Assembly: GCA_002451065.1 (NCBI GenBank) | Contig: DKBC01000200.1 | Location: 22,065 to 43,173, forward strand | Reading direction: 5' to 3' | DNA length: 21,109 nt | Source: Betaproteobacteria bacterium UBA6910 | Lineage (GTDB): Bacteria; Pseudomonadota; Gammaproteobacteria; Burkholderiales; UBA6910 | Part shown: one piece after another, positions 13,285-21,109 of the stretch | Numbering within the stretch: position 1 is the first letter of the stretch | Layout of the letters: the number at the start of each line of letters is the position of its first letter | The notes under the pieces: model-generated | What the model saw: only the letters and a program-made list of their open reading frames with translations | What the model was told of the DNA's origin: nothing | Databases searched by the model: none | Made by a program: the position numbers and the translations under genes

Positions 13285-16200
13285 ATGACCGACGGCGCCA
13301 CCCATCGAATCGCCACCGCTTATCGGCGTTCGCCGCTCGCCTGGGCGGTCCTCGCGGCGGGAGCCGTTGCATCCGTTCTCGGCTGGCTTTTCGCCAGCAG
13401 CCTGGCGGAACGGGAGTCGCGGCTGCAATTCGAGCGTCGTGCCCAGAACTTAATGGGCGCCCTCGTCAGCGCGTTCGCCCACCAGGCGGAAGCCGTTGAC
13501 GGACTCCAGGATTTGGCAAGAGGCAACGGCGGGGTGTCGGCCTCTCAGCTGCGGCGCTACGGAGACTTGCTCCGCTTTCCCGCAAACTCCCTCCCTCCCA
13601 ACGCCCTGGGCTTCGCCCGCTATGGCGGCCGCCCTTCGCACCACGGGACGGGCGAAGCCTTCGAAGCCCATCCGGATCATGTCCTCGCCGAAGACGTGGT
13701 TGCCCTGCCGGATACAGCCGGGATGCCACTGTTCGATCTCCTGGTGCAGCCGGCTGCACTCGAGGCGGCAGCCCGCGCCCGGGATCTCGGGCATATGACG
13801 CTCTCTGGCCGGCTCCCCCCTGGCGACGGCGCTGAACCCTGGCTGTTGCTCATCAAGCCCGTATACCGGCCGGGGTTGCCGCTCGAGACGATCCAGGAGC
13901 GTCGGGCGGCAATCAGCGGAATAGTATTTTCCCTTGTTCACCTGGGGCAGCTGGCTCAGTCCGTCACCCGGGAGAAGCTGCCGGATGCGATGGGTCTCGA
14001 AATCCGTGACCGCGGCGCAAAGACTGCAAACCCGGGCGCGTCCACGCCGGAGTCGTTGATTCTCCGACTCGGCGGCGGGAGCAGTAGCGGAACGGAAGCA
14101 CGCTTCCAGACCGAGCGGGCGTTCGATTTTGGCGGTCGCGAGTGGCGCATGGTGTTCCTCAGCCTCTCCGAATTCCCGGCGGCGGCGTCGGGGCTGCGCT
14201 GGATCGTGCTGGTGATGGGGCTGTTGACGAGTGCCCTGCTCGCCAAATGGGCGTGGAGCGAGTCCGGGAAGCGGATTCGTGCCGAAGCGAAGACCGCCAC
14301 CGTGTTCCGGGACCTGCGTGCCAGCGAGCGGCGGGTTAACAAGATCGTTTCCTCTCTCGAGGATGCCATCTGGTCGATGAGCCTGCCGGAACTGCGTTTC
14401 ACCTATATGAGCCCGGCGGCCGAAGCCGTCTATGGGCTGCCGGCACAGCGCTTCTACGAGGAGCCCGAGTTGCGGCGCGCCGTCGTCCATCCCGATGACC
14501 TCGCTTCCGTGGAAGAGCGCGACCGCAAACTGGAGCAGATAGGAAACACGGACGTGGAGTTCCGCATTCTTCGTTCAGATGGGGCGACGCGCTGGATCCG
14601 GGAACGGACCTGGTTGGTGAGGGACGGCGCCGGTCAGCCCCTGCGGGTGGACGGGGTTTCATCGGACATCACGCAGCGGCGCAAGGACGAGGAGGATCTG
14701 CGCAGGCTCGCGGGCGCAGTCGAGCAAAGCAGCACCTCCGTGATGATCACGGATACGCAGGGCATCATCCAATACGTGAATCCCGGCTTCAGCGAGCTGA
14801 CCGGCTACCAAGCTGAGGAGACGATCGGCCAGACACCCCGCATCCTCAAATCCGGTCTCAACGATCCCAAGGTCTACGCGTCCCTGTGGAGCGCCCTGAA
14901 AGAGGGTCGAGCCTGGAGCGGTGAGATTGTGAATCGCACCAAGGACGGCGCGCTGTTCTGGGTTAACGAGGTCGTGTCTCCGATGCGTGACCGGGACGGC
15001 ACCGTCACCCGTTTCGTGGCGATCAAGCAGGACATCACCGAACGCAAGCAGACCGAACGGGCGCTGGTTGACGCCGAACGCCTGTTCCGCACGGCGTTGA
15101 ATAATGTCCCAGACATGTTCACCATCTACCGTCCGGACCGCAGCATCTGGTTCGCCAACGCACAGATGCTGGCGCTTTCTGGCCTGGAATTGGAGGATGT
15201 GGTCGGGCACAAGGACGAGGACCTGTTTCCTTCGCAGCACACCGAGGCTTATCTGCCCGCGCTTAAGCGGGCCGTTGAAAGCGGGACTCCCCAATCCGTC
15301 GAATGCACGCTTGAGTTCCGTCGCGCCCGCCGGATCGAGCTCAAGATGAGTTTCGTCCCGCTGCTCGACGAGAACCGCGCCATTACCCACGTACTGTGCG
15401 TAGCCCACGACGTAACCCAGCAGAAGGAGCACGAGACTTCGCTAGATCGCCTTAACCGGACCTTGCGCGTACTCTCCGAGTGCAGCCAGGCGCTGGTGCA
15501 TTCTTCGGATGAAACCGAGCTTCTGGATTCCGTCTGCTCGACTATGCTGATCCTCGGCGGCTACGAGCTGGTGTGGGTCGGGCTGGCGGAAAACGACGCG
15601 GCAAAGACCGTGAGACCCGCCATGCAGGCGGCTCATCGCCGCCCCCATCCCGATCTGACCTCGGCGACCTGGGGACAGGATCCCTTGGGTCTGGGACCAA
15701 CCGGGACGGCGATCCGCACCGGCCAACCCACCATCTCCCGCGACATCGCCTCGGACCCTTCTCTCGCCCCCTGGCGGCATGCCGCGGTGACGCACTCTTT
15801 GCGCGCCTGCGCCGCAATTCCCATGATCCATGGCGGCGATACCATTGGAGCGCTCACCATCTACGCATCGGACCCGCGGGTATTCGACGCCCGGGAGATG
15901 GAACTGCTGCGGGAACTCGCCGACGACGTCACCTTCGGAATCATGAGCCGCCGGGCGGCGGCGGCGCGCAAGCAGGCGGAGGATCTCCTGCGGCTGCGCG
16001 ACCGGGTCATCGAGTCCAGCAGCAACGGCATCCTCATCAACGACCTGAAGCGCCCCAATAATCCCATCATTTACGTGAATCCCGCCTTTGAGCGGATGAC
16101 CGGCTACAGCGCGCGGGAGGTTATCGGACGCAACCCGCGATTTCTGATCCGCACCGACCGGGATCAGCCCGGCCTCGAGCGCATTCGCAGCGCCCTTCGG

Positions 16201-17685
16201 GAGAAGAGCGAGGGCCGCGCGGTGCTCCGCAGCTACCACAAGGATGGCACCATGTTCTGGGTGGAGCTTTCGATGTCGCCGGTCGCGAACGAGGCGGGGG
16301 AGGCCACTCATTTCGTGACCATCCTGAACGACGTCACTGAGCGCCAGCTCTACCAGGAAGAACTCGAACATCAAGCCTACCACGACGCCCTCACCGGGCT
16401 CGCCAATCGCAATCTGCTGCCGGACCGGATCCGCCAGTCGATATTGCATGCCCACCGCAGCAACCAGACCGTGGCGGTGCTGCTGCTGGATCTGGACCAC
16501 TTCAAGCTGGTCAATGACAGCCTGGGCCACGCGGTTGGAGATTCCCTGCTGGTATCGGTCGCCGAGCGCCTCTCCGCTGCGGTACGCGAGGCGGATACGG
16601 TGGCCCGCATCGGAGGGGACGAATTCGTGGTGGTGCTGACCGACGCCGAGCGGGAAGAGAATGTTACGGCGACCACCCAGCGCGTGATGGACGCGGTAGT
16701 GGAGCCGGTGGTGATCAAGGGCAAGGAGTTCTACGTGAGCGCCAGCATCGGCGTCAGCATCTATCCCCGGGACGGCCAGGATGCCGAGACGCTGCTCAAG
16801 AATGCCGACGTGGCGATGTACCGCGCCAAGGAACACGGCCGCAACAACTACCAATTCTACACGCCGGAAATGAATGCCCGGCTCACGGAGCGCATCAGTC
16901 TGGTCTCCGGGCTGCGCCGGGCGCTGAAACGCAACGAGTTCCGCCTCTACTTCCAGCCCCTGGTGGAGGTGCTCTCCGGACAGGTCACGGCCGTGGAGGT
17001 GCTGACCCACTGGCATCATCCCCAGCGCGGCGTCGTCTCTCCGTCGGTTTTCATACCCGTCACCGAGGAAACCGGGCTGATTCGCCCCTTGGGCGAGTGG
17101 GTCCTGCGCAGCGCCTGTGAGCAGGGCCGCGAATGGCAGGACATGGGATTCCCCGGCATCGTGGTCGCGGTGAATCTGTCCGCCAACCAGTTCCGCCAGA
17201 AAGATCTCACCGAAATGGTGGAGCGGGCGTTGCGCGCGACCGGCCTCGTGCCCGGCCATCTGGAGTTGGAACTCACCGAGAGCGTGGTGATGCACAATGT
17301 GGACGAGGTGCTGAGCACACTCCGGGACCTTAAGAGCATCGGGGTCAACATTTCCCTCGACGACTTCGGCACCGGTTATTCCTCTCTGAGCTACTTGAAG
17401 CGCTTCCCCATCGACAAGCTGAAGATCGACCGCAGCTTCGTGCGGGACATCATCAGTAATCCGGAAGATGCGGCGATCGCACGGGCGGTGATCGCCATGG
17501 CCCACAGCCTTGACATGAGGGTGGTGGCGGAGGGGGTGGAGACGATGGAGCAGCTTGAATTCCTGCGCGCCAACCATTGCGATTTGTTCCAGGGCTTTTA
17601 CTATGCCCGGCCCCTGTCAGCGACCGATTCCACGGACCTGCTCCGAAGCCAGTGGACGCCTAAAGCCGTGAACGAACGGAAGTAA
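13285..17685 (+). CDS. CHASE-PAS-GAF-GGDEF-EAL c-di-GMP sensor protein
   Basis: 1466-residue inner-membrane protein that likely makes and/or breaks cyclic di-GMP. Helix 17-40, periplasmic CHASE-type sensor about 45-300, helix 304-324, PAS 351-466, PAS 474-588, PAS 600-712, GAF 726-888, LOV-like PAS 903-1020, GGDEF 1028-1190, EAL 1203-1450. GGDEF (1110-1114) is intact, and READ (1101-1104), five residues before it, is an RxxD inhibitory site. EAL keeps Asn1297, Glu1329, DDFGTGYSS (1359-1367), Lys1380, Glu1416 and QGFYYARP, but the signature reads EVLTH, with His for the usual Arg. The frame is open 183 bases further up, overlapping the previous gene. ATG at 13285 gives a proper membrane start but has no Shine-Dalgarno sequence. 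The next gene starts three bases after the stop. Confidence 0.93.
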   Translation: MTDGATHRIATAYRRSPLAWAVLAAGAVASVLGWLFASSLAERESRLQFERRAQNLMGALVSAFAHQAEAVDGLQDLARGNGGVSASQLRRYGDLLRFPANSLPPNALGFARYGGRPSHHGTGEAFEAHPDHVLAEDVVALPDTAGMPLFDLLVQPAALEAAARARDLGHMTLSGRLPPGDGAEPWLLLIKPVYRPGLPLETIQERRAAISGIVFSLVHLGQLAQSVTREKLPDAMGLEIRDRGAKTANPGASTPESLILRLGGGSSSGTEARFQTERAFDFGGREWRMVFLSLSEFPAAASGLRWIVLVMGLLTSALLAKWAWSESGKRIRAEAKTATVFRDLRASERRVNKIVSSLEDAIWSMSLPELRFTYMSPAAEAVYGLPAQRFYEEPELRRAVVHPDDLASVEERDRKLEQIGNTDVEFRILRSDGATRWIRERTWLVRDGAGQPLRVDGVSSDITQRRKDEEDLRRLAGAVEQSSTSVMITDTQGIIQYVNPGFSELTGYQAEETIGQTPRILKSGLNDPKVYASLWSALKEGRAWSGEIVNRTKDGALFWVNEVVSPMRDRDGTVTRFVAIKQDITERKQTERALVDAERLFRTALNNVPDMFTIYRPDRSIWFANAQMLALSGLELEDVVGHKDEDLFPSQHTEAYLPALKRAVESGTPQSVECTLEFRRARRIELKMSFVPLLDENRAITHVLCVAHDVTQQKEHETSLDRLNRTLRVLSECSQALVHSSDETELLDSVCSTMLILGGYELVWVGLAENDAAKTVRPAMQAAHRRPHPDLTSATWGQDPLGLGPTGTAIRTGQPTISRDIASDPSLAPWRHAAVTHSLRACAAIPMIHGGDTIGALTIYASDPRVFDAREMELLRELADDVTFGIMSRRAAAARKQAEDLLRLRDRVIESSSNGILINDLKRPNNPIIYVNPAFERMTGYSAREVIGRNPRFLIRTDRDQPGLERIRSALREKSEGRAVLRSYHKDGTMFWVELSMSPVANEAGEATHFVTILNDVTERQLYQEELEHQAYHDALTGLANRNLLPDRIRQSILHAHRSNQTVAVLLLDLDHFKLVNDSLGHAVGDSLLVSVAERLSAAVREADTVARIGGDEFVVVLTDAEREENVTATTQRVMDAVVEPVVIKGKEFYVSASIGVSIYPRDGQDAETLLKNADVAMYRAKEHGRNNYQFYTPEMNARLTERISLVSGLRRALKRNEFRLYFQPLVEVLSGQVTAVEVLTHWHHPQRGVVSPSVFIPVTEETGLIRPLGEWVLRSACEQGREWQDMGFPGIVVAVNLSANQFRQKDLTEMVERALRATGLVPGHLELELTESVVMHNVDEVLSTLRDLKSIGVNISLDDFGTGYSSLSYLKRFPIDKLKIDRSFVRDIISNPEDAAIARAVIAMAHSLDMRVVAEGVETMEQLEFLRANHCDLFQGFYYARPLSATDSTDLLRSQWTPKAVNERK

Positions 17686-17688
17686 CCC

Positions 17689-18921
17689 TTGGATTACCGC
17701 ACCTCAACTGAATTGGCTCCCGGGCGCCTGGCCGCCAGCCCCCTCGCCACGATCGGATCTCCCAAGCGATATAAGGCCCTGGCTGTCCTCGGCTTGCTTT
17801 GCCTGATGGGAAACGTGTCCGCCCAGAATCCCTATCCGCCCTCCGTCCCTGGGATGCCGCCAGGGATTCCGCCCATGCCCCAACCCATGCCGCCCCCCGC
17901 CGCGGGTCTCCCCGCGCCCCCGCCGGGAATGCCGTATCCCGGCGGCATTCCCTCGGGGCGGGGCATGCAATATCCGGCCCCCGTTCCGGGGATGCGTCCA
18001 ATGCAGGTTCCCGGGGTGCCAGCGAACTTGCGCCCGGCCGAAACGCGCCAGGCCGCCGAATGGGCCCTGCCGATGACCTCCGGGGAGGCGCACTTGACGT
18101 CGGGTCCGGAGGGAAGCGTGTACGTCTCCCTCTCCGACCCGAACCGCATTGTGCGTTTTGACACGCGTGCCCAGCGGTTTTCCGACTGGCCGTCGGGCTC
18201 CATCGCCCGACCCAGGGGAATCGCGGTGGATCGGCAGGGAGCGGTCTGGTTTGCGGGCGCCGGCGCCATTGGACGGCTCGATCCCGCCTCGGGGCAGGTG
18301 CGCGAATATCGCCTGCCGTCCGGGGGCAACGCGGAGCAGGTGGCAATCGATTCCCGCGGCGCAGTCTGGTTCACCCTGCAAAATGCCGTCGGCCGCCTGG
18401 ACCCGGTGACGGGTCAATCCGAGGAAACGGCGGTTGGGGGGCGGCCGCTGGCCTTGGCCGCCGACTCGGTCGGTAACGTCTGGGTGGTTGCCCAGGACCT
18501 GGATCGTGTGTTCAAGTTCGAAGCGCAGGGCACACCCCCCGTGCAAATCAGTCTGGGTCCCGGATCCCAGCCTTTCGGTCTCGCCATCGGCAGGGACGGC
18601 TCGACGCTGTGGGTGCTGCTTGGCGGCCCCCAGCCTGCCGTGGTGGGCGTTGACACCCTCTCCGGCCAGTTTGGCCGTCACTATCAACTGCCCGGCGTGT
18701 CCCTTCAGGCGGCGCGGCCCTTTGTTCTCGACGCCCGCGGCGAGGTGTGGTTGGCGGGGACCGGCGCCAACCCTTTTCTGAGACTCAACACTGCCAATGG
18801 GGTGTCGGTCCCGGTCTCGGTACCGAACGCAAGCGTCGCCATCCAGGATCTGACGGTCGATGGAAGCGGAAACATCTGGTATCTCTCCGGCATCGCGGGA
18901 CGCCTTGGCACCCTGCAATGA
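17689..18921 (+). CDS. Exported Vgb-like beta-propeller protein with Pro/Gly/Met-rich N-terminus
   Basis: 410 residues. A signal peptide is visible (KRYKALAVLGLLCLMGNVSA, cleavage before Q46), then a low-complexity stretch 46-105 rich in Pro, Gly and Met, then a propeller from about 115 to the end. Repeated blades contain GIAVDRQGAVWF, QVAIDSRGAVWF, ALAADSVGNVWVV and LTVDGSGNIWYL with GRLDP between them. This is the NHL/streptogramin-lyase (virginiamycin B lyase-like) repeat pattern. Lyase activity is not implied; most such proteins are of unknown function and may bind ligands in the periplasm. The start is TTG at 17689, supported by GGAAG six bases upstream and lying three bases after the sensor stop, so the two are probably translated together. 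Confidence 0.85.
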   Translation: MDYRTSTELAPGRLAASPLATIGSPKRYKALAVLGLLCLMGNVSAQNPYPPSVPGMPPGIPPMPQPMPPPAAGLPAPPPGMPYPGGIPSGRGMQYPAPVPGMRPMQVPGVPANLRPAETRQAAEWALPMTSGEAHLTSGPEGSVYVSLSDPNRIVRFDTRAQRFSDWPSGSIARPRGIAVDRQGAVWFAGAGAIGRLDPASGQVREYRLPSGGNAEQVAIDSRGAVWFTLQNAVGRLDPVTGQSEETAVGGRPLALAADSVGNVWVVAQDLDRVFKFEAQGTPPVQISLGPGSQPFGLAIGRDGSTLWVLLGGPQPAVVGVDTLSGQFGRHYQLPGVSLQAARPFVLDARGEVWLAGTGANPFLRLNTANGVSVPVSVPNASVAIQDLTVDGSGNIWYLSGIAGRLGTLQ

Positions 18922-18928
18922 GAAGTTC

Positions 18929-19501
18929 TTGCGGGCGGCGGCGGCATGGCGGCCGCCGCTGCTCATCGCGCTTGTGCTGGGGTGGGCCCCGGTTCACGCC
19001 AACGAGGAACTCTGGAATGTGCTGCGCGAGGGCGGCCACGTGATCCTGATCCGCCATGCAGCCACCGTCCCAGGGGTGGGCGACCCCCCGGGATTTCGCC
19101 TCGACGACTGCGCCACTCAGCGCAATCTCTCGGATCAGGGTCGCTCGCAAGCAGTAGCGATCGGGGAGGCGTTCAGGCGCCGGAACATTCCGGTCGGCGA
19201 GGTGCTGAGCAGCGAATGGTGCCGATGCGTCGATACCGCGCGCCTCGCCTTCGGCGACACCCGTACCTGGAGCGCCCTCAATTCGAACTTCAATGATCGC
19301 GAGCGCGAAACGGCGGATAAGAACTTGGAAGCGCGTCAGCGCCTTGCGCGCAGGCCGCATTCCGGAAACCTGATCCTGGTGACCCACAATTTCAACATTC
19401 GCGATCTGACCGGAGTATCGCCCGCCCAGGGAGAAATGGTGGTGGTGCGGCCCGTAGCCGACGGCGGCTTCCGGGTGCTGGGCACCCTCTCGCCCTTCTA
19501 A
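18929..19501 (+). CDS. Exported histidine phosphatase family protein
   Basis: About 190 residues with an N-terminal signal-like segment (WRPPLLIALVLGWAPVHA) and then a branch-1 histidine phosphatase domain. The RHG-type motif is LIRHAAT (nucleophile His), followed by NLSDQGRSQAVAIG, SSEWCRCVDTARLAFG and a second His in LVTHNFNI. The family hydrolyses phosphomonoesters; an exported form suggests a periplasmic substrate, unknown here. TTG at 18929, preceded by GAGAAG, gives the best fit to a signal peptide. An ATG at 18860 in the same frame would overlap the propeller gene by 62 bases. It is the third gene of the sensor-propeller-phosphatase run. Its stop overlaps the stop of the minus-strand gene by four bases. 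Confidence 0.83.
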   Translation: MRAAAAWRPPLLIALVLGWAPVHANEELWNVLREGGHVILIRHAATVPGVGDPPGFRLDDCATQRNLSDQGRSQAVAIGEAFRRRNIPVGEVLSSEWCRCVDTARLAFGDTRTWSALNSNFNDRERETADKNLEARQRLARRPHSGNLILVTHNFNIRDLTGVSPAQGEMVVVRPVADGGFRVLGTLSPF

Positions 19502-19713
19502 TCGGAGCGGAGTTTTCCCGCCGGGACGGGCGCGGCGAATTCTTCTATTGGGCGGCTGAAGTCGAATCCCGTGAAGAAACGTTCCAGAGGGCAACGTTCC
19601 ACCGTGCAGTGGTGCTCGCGGGCGCATTCCTTCCGGGTCTGGTCCAGAAGCACCCAGTCTCCACAAACCAAGCACATTTCCAGGGGCGAATCGAACATGG
19701 CGTAGCCATTCAT
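19498..19713 (-). CDS. Cys-rich mini-protein, possible zinc ribbon
   Basis: 71 residues from ATG at 19713. Conserved-looking core: MFDSPLEMCLVCGDWVLLDQ with Cys14 and Cys17, then Cys30, His34-His35, Cys36 and Cys41 in ECAREHHC and ERCPLERFF. The CxxC plus later Cys/His set suggests a bound zinc ion or iron-sulfur centre. I do not recognise the family. The frame is open to a TTG at 19788 (96 aa), so 25 more residues are possible; GGAA upstream of the ATG favours the shorter form. It converges on the histidine phosphatase gene, with stops overlapping (19498-19501). The AT-rich upstream region is shared with the divergent membrane protein gene. Confidence 0.68.
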   Translation of the reverse strand: MNGYAMFDSPLEMCLVCGDWVLLDQTRKECAREHHCTVERCPLERFFTGFDFSRPIEEFAAPVPAGKLRSD

Positions 19714-19896
19714 GCGGAATTCCACACTTTTAATATAGCCGCCGGTCGCTACCTTCGCCCCGGCGTCACGCAGCGCATCATGGCGCAATTCAAAACAAAT
19801 ATTTATTGAAACAATAAGAAAAAACGATTAACAGAATCCTTGAGAAGATTTATGCTGCAGTGCATTAATTCAATCCTTGTTTCGAGAAAGATGCCG

Positions 19897-20103
19897 ATGA
19901 AAACCAAGAAACTGTCGTGGAACCCCTCCGTTGTTCTCACCCTCGGCCCGGCCGTGCTATTTGCCCTGGCCTCGGTCCTGATCTGGCTTCCGCAGTACTT
20001 CGACGCCCGAGGCGTCCCGGTACTTGGGCTCACCGTGGTGGCGGTGGCTCTGCTGGGTTGGGGTCTCCAACTGATGACATCGGGGCGGAAACGCGCGAAG
20101 TAA
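19897..20103 (+). CDS. Small two-helix membrane protein
   Basis: 68 residues starting MKTKKLSWNPSVV, with two hydrophobic helices (about 10-31 and 40-59) separated by a short loop PQYFDARGVPV, and a basic tail SGRKRAK. This predicts an inner-membrane protein with both ends in the cytoplasm. The family and function are unknown. GAGAAAG at 19884-19890, six bases upstream, supports this ATG; ATG at 19891 and an upstream one at 19840 are alternatives. The preceding 100 bases are notably AT-rich and probably hold its promoter. Confidence 0.65.
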   Translation: MKTKKLSWNPSVVLTLGPAVLFALASVLIWLPQYFDARGVPVLGLTVVAVALLGWGLQLMTSGRKRAK

Positions 20104-20143
20104 GTCCCGTGTCCCTTTTGGGCTAACTGCCTCCGACCAGGCG

Positions 20144-21109
20144 TCAGTGCCGGTCCGGGGCGGCCAGCAGACTGTTCACGCGGCGCACAAAGGCTGCGGG
20201 ATCTTCGAGCTGCCCGCCCTCGGCCAGCACCGATTGCTCGAATAACAGTTCAGCCCAGTCTTCGAAGCCGCCGTCCTCGCTACGCAGCCGCGCGACCAGG
20301 GGATGGCTCGGGTTGATTTCCAGGATCGGCTTCGACACAGGCACCTTCTGCCCAGCCGCTTTCAGCAGCCGCTGCAGGTGGCCGCCCAGGTCGTGGGCGT
20401 CCGCCACCAGGCAGGCAGGAGAGTGCGTGAGGCGCAGGGTGACCCGCACGTCCTTGACCCGTTCGCCGAGAACCTTTTTCAGCCTTTCGACCGTGTCACG
20501 GAATTCCCCCTCCACCGCCTCCTGACTTTGCTTTTCGGCCTCGTCGGCGAGGCCGCCCAGGTCCAGCGCGCCCTTGGCCACCGACTTGAGCGGCTTGCCG
20601 TCGAACTCACCGAGGTGGGCTATCAACCATTCGTCAATCCGCTCGTAAAGGACCAGCACCTCGATGCCCTTCTTGCGGAATATCTCAAGGTGGGGGGAGT
20701 TTCTCGCTGCGGCGAAGCTGTCCGCGGTCACGTAGTAGACCGCGTCCTGGCCTTCCTTCATCCGCGAAACATACTCCGCCAGGCTCACCACCTGCGCCTC
20801 CGAATCCAGGTGGGTCGAGGCGAAGCGGCATAGCTTCGCGATTCGCTCCCGGTTCCCCGGGTCTTCTCCCGGGCCCTCCTTGAACACGCTCCCGAACTGC
20901 GTCCAGAAGGTCGCGTACTTTTCGGGTTCATTCGTGGCCAGGTCCTCGAGGAATCCGAGCACTTTCTTCACCGAGCCGGCGCGCATGGTCTCGATGTCCC
21001 GGGACTGCTGCAGGATCTCCCGGGAAACATTGAGCGGCAGGTCGCCGGAATCGATGACGCCACGCACGAATCGCAGGTAGAGGGGCATGAGCTGCTCGGC
21101 GTCGTCCAT
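20144..21109 (-). CDS. htpG: HtpG (Hsp90) chaperone, C-terminal half, N-terminus beyond window
   Basis: 321 residues of an ATP-dependent Hsp90-type chaperone; the gene continues past the right edge, and the Met at the edge is internal. The middle-domain signature [28 protein letters not shown] appears as [20 protein letters not shown] followed by [22 protein letters not shown] and [20 protein letters not shown] follow, and then the dimerisation domain with [16 protein letters not shown]. The ATPase domain is outside the window. It ends 40 bases from the stop of the convergent membrane protein gene. Confidence 0.96.
   Translation of the reverse strand: MDDAEQLMPLYLRFVRGVIDSGDLPLNVSREILQQSRDIETMRAGSVKKVLGFLEDLATNEPEKYATFWTQFGSVFKEGPGEDPGNRERIAKLCRFASTHLDSEAQVVSLAEYVSRMKEGQDAVYYVTADSFAAARNSPHLEIFRKKGIEVLVLYERIDEWLIAHLGEFDGKPLKSVAKGALDLGGLADEAEKQSQEAVEGEFRDTVERLKKVLGERVKDVRVTLRLTHSPACLVADAHDLGGHLQRLLKAAGQKVPVSKPILEINPSHPLVARLRSEDGGFEDWAELLFEQSVLAEGGQLEDPAAFVRRVNSLLAAPDRH

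Noticed and set aside
15442..17577. 711-codon open frame on the minus strand
   Set aside because: It lies wholly antisense to the GGDEF/EAL protein, has no family signature, and is the usual result of high GC at third codon positions.
19806..19834. Promoter for the two-helix membrane protein (TTGAAA at 19806-19811)
   Set aside because: The -35 is good but the -10 region (TTAACA) is poor, and other AT-rich choices exist; not strong enough to list as a feature.
20104..20143. Bidirectional terminator between the membrane protein gene and htpG (CCC-TTTT-GGG)
   Set aside because: The three-base-pair stem is too short to call.

Overview
The window is GC-rich, densely packed bacterial chromosome. 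It most likely comes from a sulfur-oxidising proteobacterium, probably beta- or gammaproteobacterial. The main reason is a four-subunit soluble Qmo/Hdr-type flavin/iron-sulfur module (qmoA, qmoB, hdrC, hdrB) of the kind linked to APS reductase. DUF3025 next to dtd, a family I inorganic pyrophosphatase and a CbbR-like LysR regulator fit such a host. No rRNA, tRNA, CRISPR array, insertion sequence or phage gene was recognised. The lineage is an inference from gene content.

Layout. Positions 1-674 (minus) hold the start of an HD-domain phosphohydrolase cut by the left edge. Positions 813-4294 (minus) are a compact five-gene run, in transcription order: membrane-anchored alpha/beta hydrolase, RssA-like patatin phospholipase, unknown 113-aa protein, DUF3025 protein, and D-aminoacyl-tRNA deacylase (dtd). 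Two of its junctions are 4-base stop/start overlaps. A short divergent promoter region with TATAAT separates it from ppa (4366-4914, plus), which is followed by a YfcE/MJ0936-type metallophosphoesterase and a CbbR-like LysR regulator.

The centre (6672-11854, plus) is the qmoA-(37-codon small ORF)-qmoB-hdrC-hdrB operon. It has strong ribosome binding sites and a leader with two inverted repeats, and a clear rho-independent terminator closes it. QmoC, the usual membrane cytochrome partner of QmoAB, is absent. Soluble HdrC and HdrB with intact 4Fe-4S and CCG motifs stand in its place. QmoAB probably exchanges electrons with APS reductase or a similar partner, and HdrCB passes them to or from a soluble disulfide/thiol or another carrier instead of directly to quinone.

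Downstream lie a small acidic protein and a crotonase-fold protein of the ECHDC3 type that lacks both catalytic glutamates. Next is a probable three-gene operon: a 1466-aa CHASE-PAS-PAS-PAS-GAF-PAS-GGDEF-EAL c-di-GMP protein, an exported Pro/Gly/Met-rich beta-propeller protein, and an exported histidine phosphatase. The right end has a Cys-rich mini-protein (minus), a two-helix membrane protein (plus), and the C-terminal half of HtpG (minus), cut by the right edge.

The most notable observations are the QmoAB-HdrCB architecture without QmoC, the previously unlisted small ORF joined to both qmoA and qmoB by ATGA overlaps, and the catalytically stripped crotonase.
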